From the NCBI GenBank assembly GCA_947500545.1, contig CANMSO010000001.1, positions 682,001 through 746,000 of the forward strand: a DNA stretch of 64,000 bases, given 5' to 3'. Below the pieces are notes generated by a model. The model saw nothing but the letters and a program-made list of their open reading frames with translations. It was not told the DNA's origin and did no database searches. The DNA is from an uncultured Aquimarina sp. Lineage in GTDB: Bacteria > Bacteroidota > Bacteroidia > Flavobacteriales > Flavobacteriaceae. Positions 61,671 to 64,000 of the stretch are shown in pieces; the stretch's first letter is position 1; each line of letters opens with the position of its first letter. The position numbers and the translations under genes are program-made.

Positions 61671-61977
61671 GGACTGAGGCTCCCAAGATAAAGTTGAGGG
61701 CTGAGGTTCTCGAAGCCCGGAATATGGTAGTTTCGAGTGCCTCAGGGTTCGGGTCCTCATCGTAAGTTTAGGTTCTCGAAGCCCGAATATGTAGCGTCAA
61801 GACACTCACCCTTCGAGTGCCTCAGGGTTCGGGTCCTAATCGGAGGTTGAGGCTCTCAAAATAACGCTGAGGGCTGAGGCTCTCGAAGCCCGGAATATGG
61901 TAGTTTCGACTACACTCAGGGTTCGAGAGCCTCACCCTTCGAATCATCATTGGGGACTGAGGCTCTCGAAGTCCGTT
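61671..61977. repeat. Cluster of REP-like palindromic elements
   Basis: Several degraded and intact units, with TTCGAGTGCCTCAGGGTTC at about 61733 and 61821, GAGGGCTGAGG(T/C)(T/C)CTCGAAGCCC twice (61698 and 61868 regions) and a final GACTGAGGCTCTCGAAGTCC at 61955. CGGAATATGGTAGTTTCGA occurs twice, showing internal duplication of about 170 bp. The whole gap between GIY-YIG and the next gene is filled by them. Confidence 0.8.
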
Positions 61978-61989
61978 TTTCACTTGCGG

Positions 61990-62436
61990 CTACGCACTCT
62001 TATTCTTAGAATTATCTTCTGGATTTCGGGTAAGATTTTTGGCCCAGGCAACAGCATCTTCTAGATTTTCAAAACTCTGAAAAATGCTACGCATAAATAA
62101 TTTTTCTACCAAGGAAGCAATAATGCCCTTGCGGGAATAACTAACAATGCCATATCCTTTTAACTTATAGTCACTTTTGAAGAATTTTATCCAATCACTA
62201 GGTTTTACAGAGTACGAATGCACTCGATTAGAAATTAAGACCAACCCTTCTCCTTTTTGATCATACAATTCACTTAGTTCTGCAACAATCGGCTTGGCAT
62301 GATCATCCCAAGTATATACAATACCCTCGTCGATCTCTGCCACAATAAAAGTATCAAACAAATAATATGTAGCACAGTCGTACCGTCTTTCACTTATAGC
62401 GTCATGATAAAAAGCTGAGTTTTTTAAATATCCCAT
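61990..62436 (-). CDS. Conserved hypothetical SpoIIAA-like protein
   Basis: 148 residues. MGYLKNSAFYHDAISERRYD, FIVAEIDEGIVYTWDDHAK, LVLISNRVHSYSVKPSDW and FQSFENLEDAVAWAKN follow the strand-helix order of the STAS/SpoIIAA-like family of flavobacteria (anti-sigma-antagonist fold), though the phosphorylated Ser of true antagonists is not apparent. No partner kinase adjoins. Function unknown. The stop lies 12 nt beyond the REP-like cluster. Confidence 0.75.
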   Translation of the reverse strand: MGYLKNSAFYHDAISERRYDCATYYLFDTFIVAEIDEGIVYTWDDHAKPIVAELSELYDQKGEGLVLISNRVHSYSVKPSDWIKFFKSDYKLKGYGIVSYSRKGIIASLVEKLFMRSIFQSFENLEDAVAWAKNLTRNPEDNSKNKSA

Positions 62437-62656
62437 AGCAAAGCATTAATTTCATTCGAAACATCACCAAACATCTCTTTAGGGGGTATGAAGAAGAGAA
62501 TTAGTAATTGAAGATACTGATTAATCTTAACTTAAACTAAAAAATGATATTTTTTTTGACACTCTATTATCTAAGAAAATTCATGAGTACTAGTCTTAAA
62601 ATTTTTAGTTGATAATGTCTATAAAATAACTACTTTGTACTGTCCATATATTTAGA

Positions 62657-63919
62657 ATGAATAGTACCGACAAAAAAGACAGCCAAGAACTTACCGAACA
62701 TTTCTTCAGGAACGAATACGGAAAAATTGTATCTGTTATTACCCGATATATTGGGACTAATGATGTACAAACTGCAGAGGATATAGTCCAAGAAACCCTT
62801 TTGAAAGCAGTAGATCACTGGCAACATAACGGTGTACCAAAGAATCCAAAGGCATGGCTATACACCACTGCAAAAAACCATACGCTCAATGTATTAAAAC
62901 GAAATAAGTATAAAACTGAATATGAATCGCAACTAAAACCAGAGAGTGATCAGCAAGAATTAGAACATCTTGATATTTCTGAAGAGCAGATTAACGATGA
63001 ACAGCTTAAAATGATGTTTGTGTGCTGTCATCCTTCAATTTCAGAACCTTCACAAATCACCTTGATCTTAAAAATATTATGTGGATTCAGTATTATAGAA
63101 ATTGCGAATGCGTTTTTTACCACTACCGAAACCATCAACAAACGACTTGTGCGTGGACGAAAACAATTAAGGGAGGCACAGATTTCTTTTGAAATTCCGA
63201 AGGACATCACCAAAAGCCTGGATATAGTACTTAAAACGATCTACTTGCTTTTTAATGAAGGATACAGCCCATCTCAACAGAATATAGTAGTGCGATATGA
63301 TCTTTGCCTTGAATCTATAAGACTGACAGAAATTTTGGTTAACAATAAGCATATTTCTAATACCGCAGATGCTTCTGCCCTATTAGCATTAATGTATCTT
63401 AATGTCGCACGTTTTGAAGCACGTAATGATGCTGGTGATCTTATAGAAATGCACAAACAAGATCGCAAAAAATGGAACTTATCCTTGATTAACAGAGGTA
63501 TCCATTACCTAAATGAAACAACTAAGAACGAGTCACTTTCTATATATCTAATCTTGGCCACTATTTCTGGACATCATTGCATTGCTCCTAGCTTTGAGGA
63601 AACCGATTGGACGGCAATATTAATGCTTTATGATAGTCTTTTGGAGCTTCAGGACACTCCTTTGGTGCGTTTGAATAGAAGTATTCCCTATGCAAAAGTA
63701 AAAGGAAACACCGCTGGTATTAGACTGTTACAAGAGCTACAGCATACTTCAGATATAGAAAGTCATTATCTTTTTCATGCTACCCTGGCAGAATTTTATA
63801 TTCAGGAAAACATGAATACAAATGCCCATAAGTCTTTAGAAAAGGCAATTTCGTTATGCACTAATACAAGAGATGTAGCGCTATTAGAAAAAAAAATAAA
63901 AAGTGTAATAATTACATAA
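62657..63919 (+). CDS. ECF sigma factor with DUF6596/TPR-like C-terminal domain
   Basis: A 420-residue protein. Sigma region 2 (YGKIVSVITRYIGTNDVQTAEDIVQETLLKA style, quoted in parts), YTTAKNHTLNVLKRNKYK, and region 4 (IIEIANAFFTTTETINKRLVRGRKQLRE in parts) are clear; the C-terminal ~230 residues have the LFNEGY motif (TIYLLFNEGYSPS) and helical repeats of the ECF42-type group. This group is usually beside a YCII-domain gene; none is seen in the 80 bp left before the window ends. It directs RNA polymerase to a small regulon. Confidence 0.93.
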   Translation: MNSTDKKDSQELTEHFFRNEYGKIVSVITRYIGTNDVQTAEDIVQETLLKAVDHWQHNGVPKNPKAWLYTTAKNHTLNVLKRNKYKTEYESQLKPESDQQELEHLDISEEQINDEQLKMMFVCCHPSISEPSQITLILKILCGFSIIEIANAFFTTTETINKRLVRGRKQLREAQISFEIPKDITKSLDIVLKTIYLLFNEGYSPSQQNIVVRYDLCLESIRLTEILVNNKHISNTADASALLALMYLNVARFEARNDAGDLIEMHKQDRKKWNLSLINRGIHYLNETTKNESLSIYLILATISGHHCIAPSFEETDWTAILMLYDSLLELQDTPLVRLNRSIPYAKVKGNTAGIRLLQELQHTSDIESHYLFHATLAEFYIQENMNTNAHKSLEKAISLCTNTRDVALLEKKIKSVIIT

Positions 63920-64000
63920 ACTTAATTTAACGCAAGGTATACCTACTCTGAAATAGCTTATATTTAAACATTATAAAATTTCATCAATCAATCTTAAACA

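Overview
The window comes from an AT-rich genome of the phylum Bacteroidota, most likely a marine member of the Flavobacteriaceae (an Aquimarina-like organism is my guess; nothing in the sequence proves the genus). The evidence is the codon use, many short lipoprotein signal peptides, promoters of the TTTG-N18/20-TAnnTTTG type, weak or absent Shine-Dalgarno sites, and families typical of the phylum (DUF4494, DUF6268, DUF3307, YafY-WYL, Bacteroidetes nSTAND1 NTPases). I saw no tRNA, rRNA, insertion sequence or CRISPR array.

Layout. 1-6170 (- strand): a type III polyketide synthase cluster with FAD oxidoreductase, methyltransferase, chalcone-synthase-like enzyme, FabI-type SDR, lipoprotein, FabZ-like dehydratase, HSL-type hydrolase and a ketoacyl-ACP synthase cut by the window edge. 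6236-9838: OmpA and lipocalin-like lipoproteins, an MFS transporter and an M48 peptidase. 10285-19426 (+): four tightly packed genes for a caspase-like/SGNH fusion, a probable bacterial gasdermin, a CHAT-type protease-like protein and a STAND NTPase with a WD40 propeller. This looks like an immune or cell-death operon and is the most interesting part of the window. 19431-30392 (-): alpha-glucan metabolism, with GH31 glucosidase, glgB, maltokinase, glgE, glgC and glgA, so both the ADP-glucose and the maltose-1-phosphate routes. 30722-47692: ordinary chromosomal genes (WYL regulator, antiporter, pirin, a tandem-repeat M23 lipoprotein, soluble transhydrogenase, two class III nucleotide cyclases, several lipoproteins). 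47693-53254: a secreted LRR protein beside an HTH-gene remnant, a CPBP protease, a HExxH lipoprotein and DUF4494.

53255-62000 is an accessory region. Palindromic REP-like elements (about 65 bp) occur in nearly every gap, including a 91-bp-period tandem array at 54515-54849, and one copy runs into the 3' end of a GIY-YIG gene. Between them sits a complete retron: PRTase-like effector, winged-helix protein, a 228-nt ncRNA locus bounded by an exact 11-bp inverted repeat (a1/a2) with a perfect 26-bp msd hairpin, and a reverse transcriptase with NAxxH, YADD and (L)TG motifs. The window ends with an ECF sigma factor of the DUF6596/TPR type.

Working together: the gasdermin operon has the expected parts of a sensor (STAND-WD40), one or two cysteine proteases (caspase, CHAT) and a pore-former; the retron has the expected toxin/antitoxin-like parts; glgA-glgC and glgE-mak-glgB form two co-directional transcription units sharing an AACGTT-centred operator-like motif with the GH31 gene. 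All functions are read from sequence motifs and family knowledge; no searches were run.
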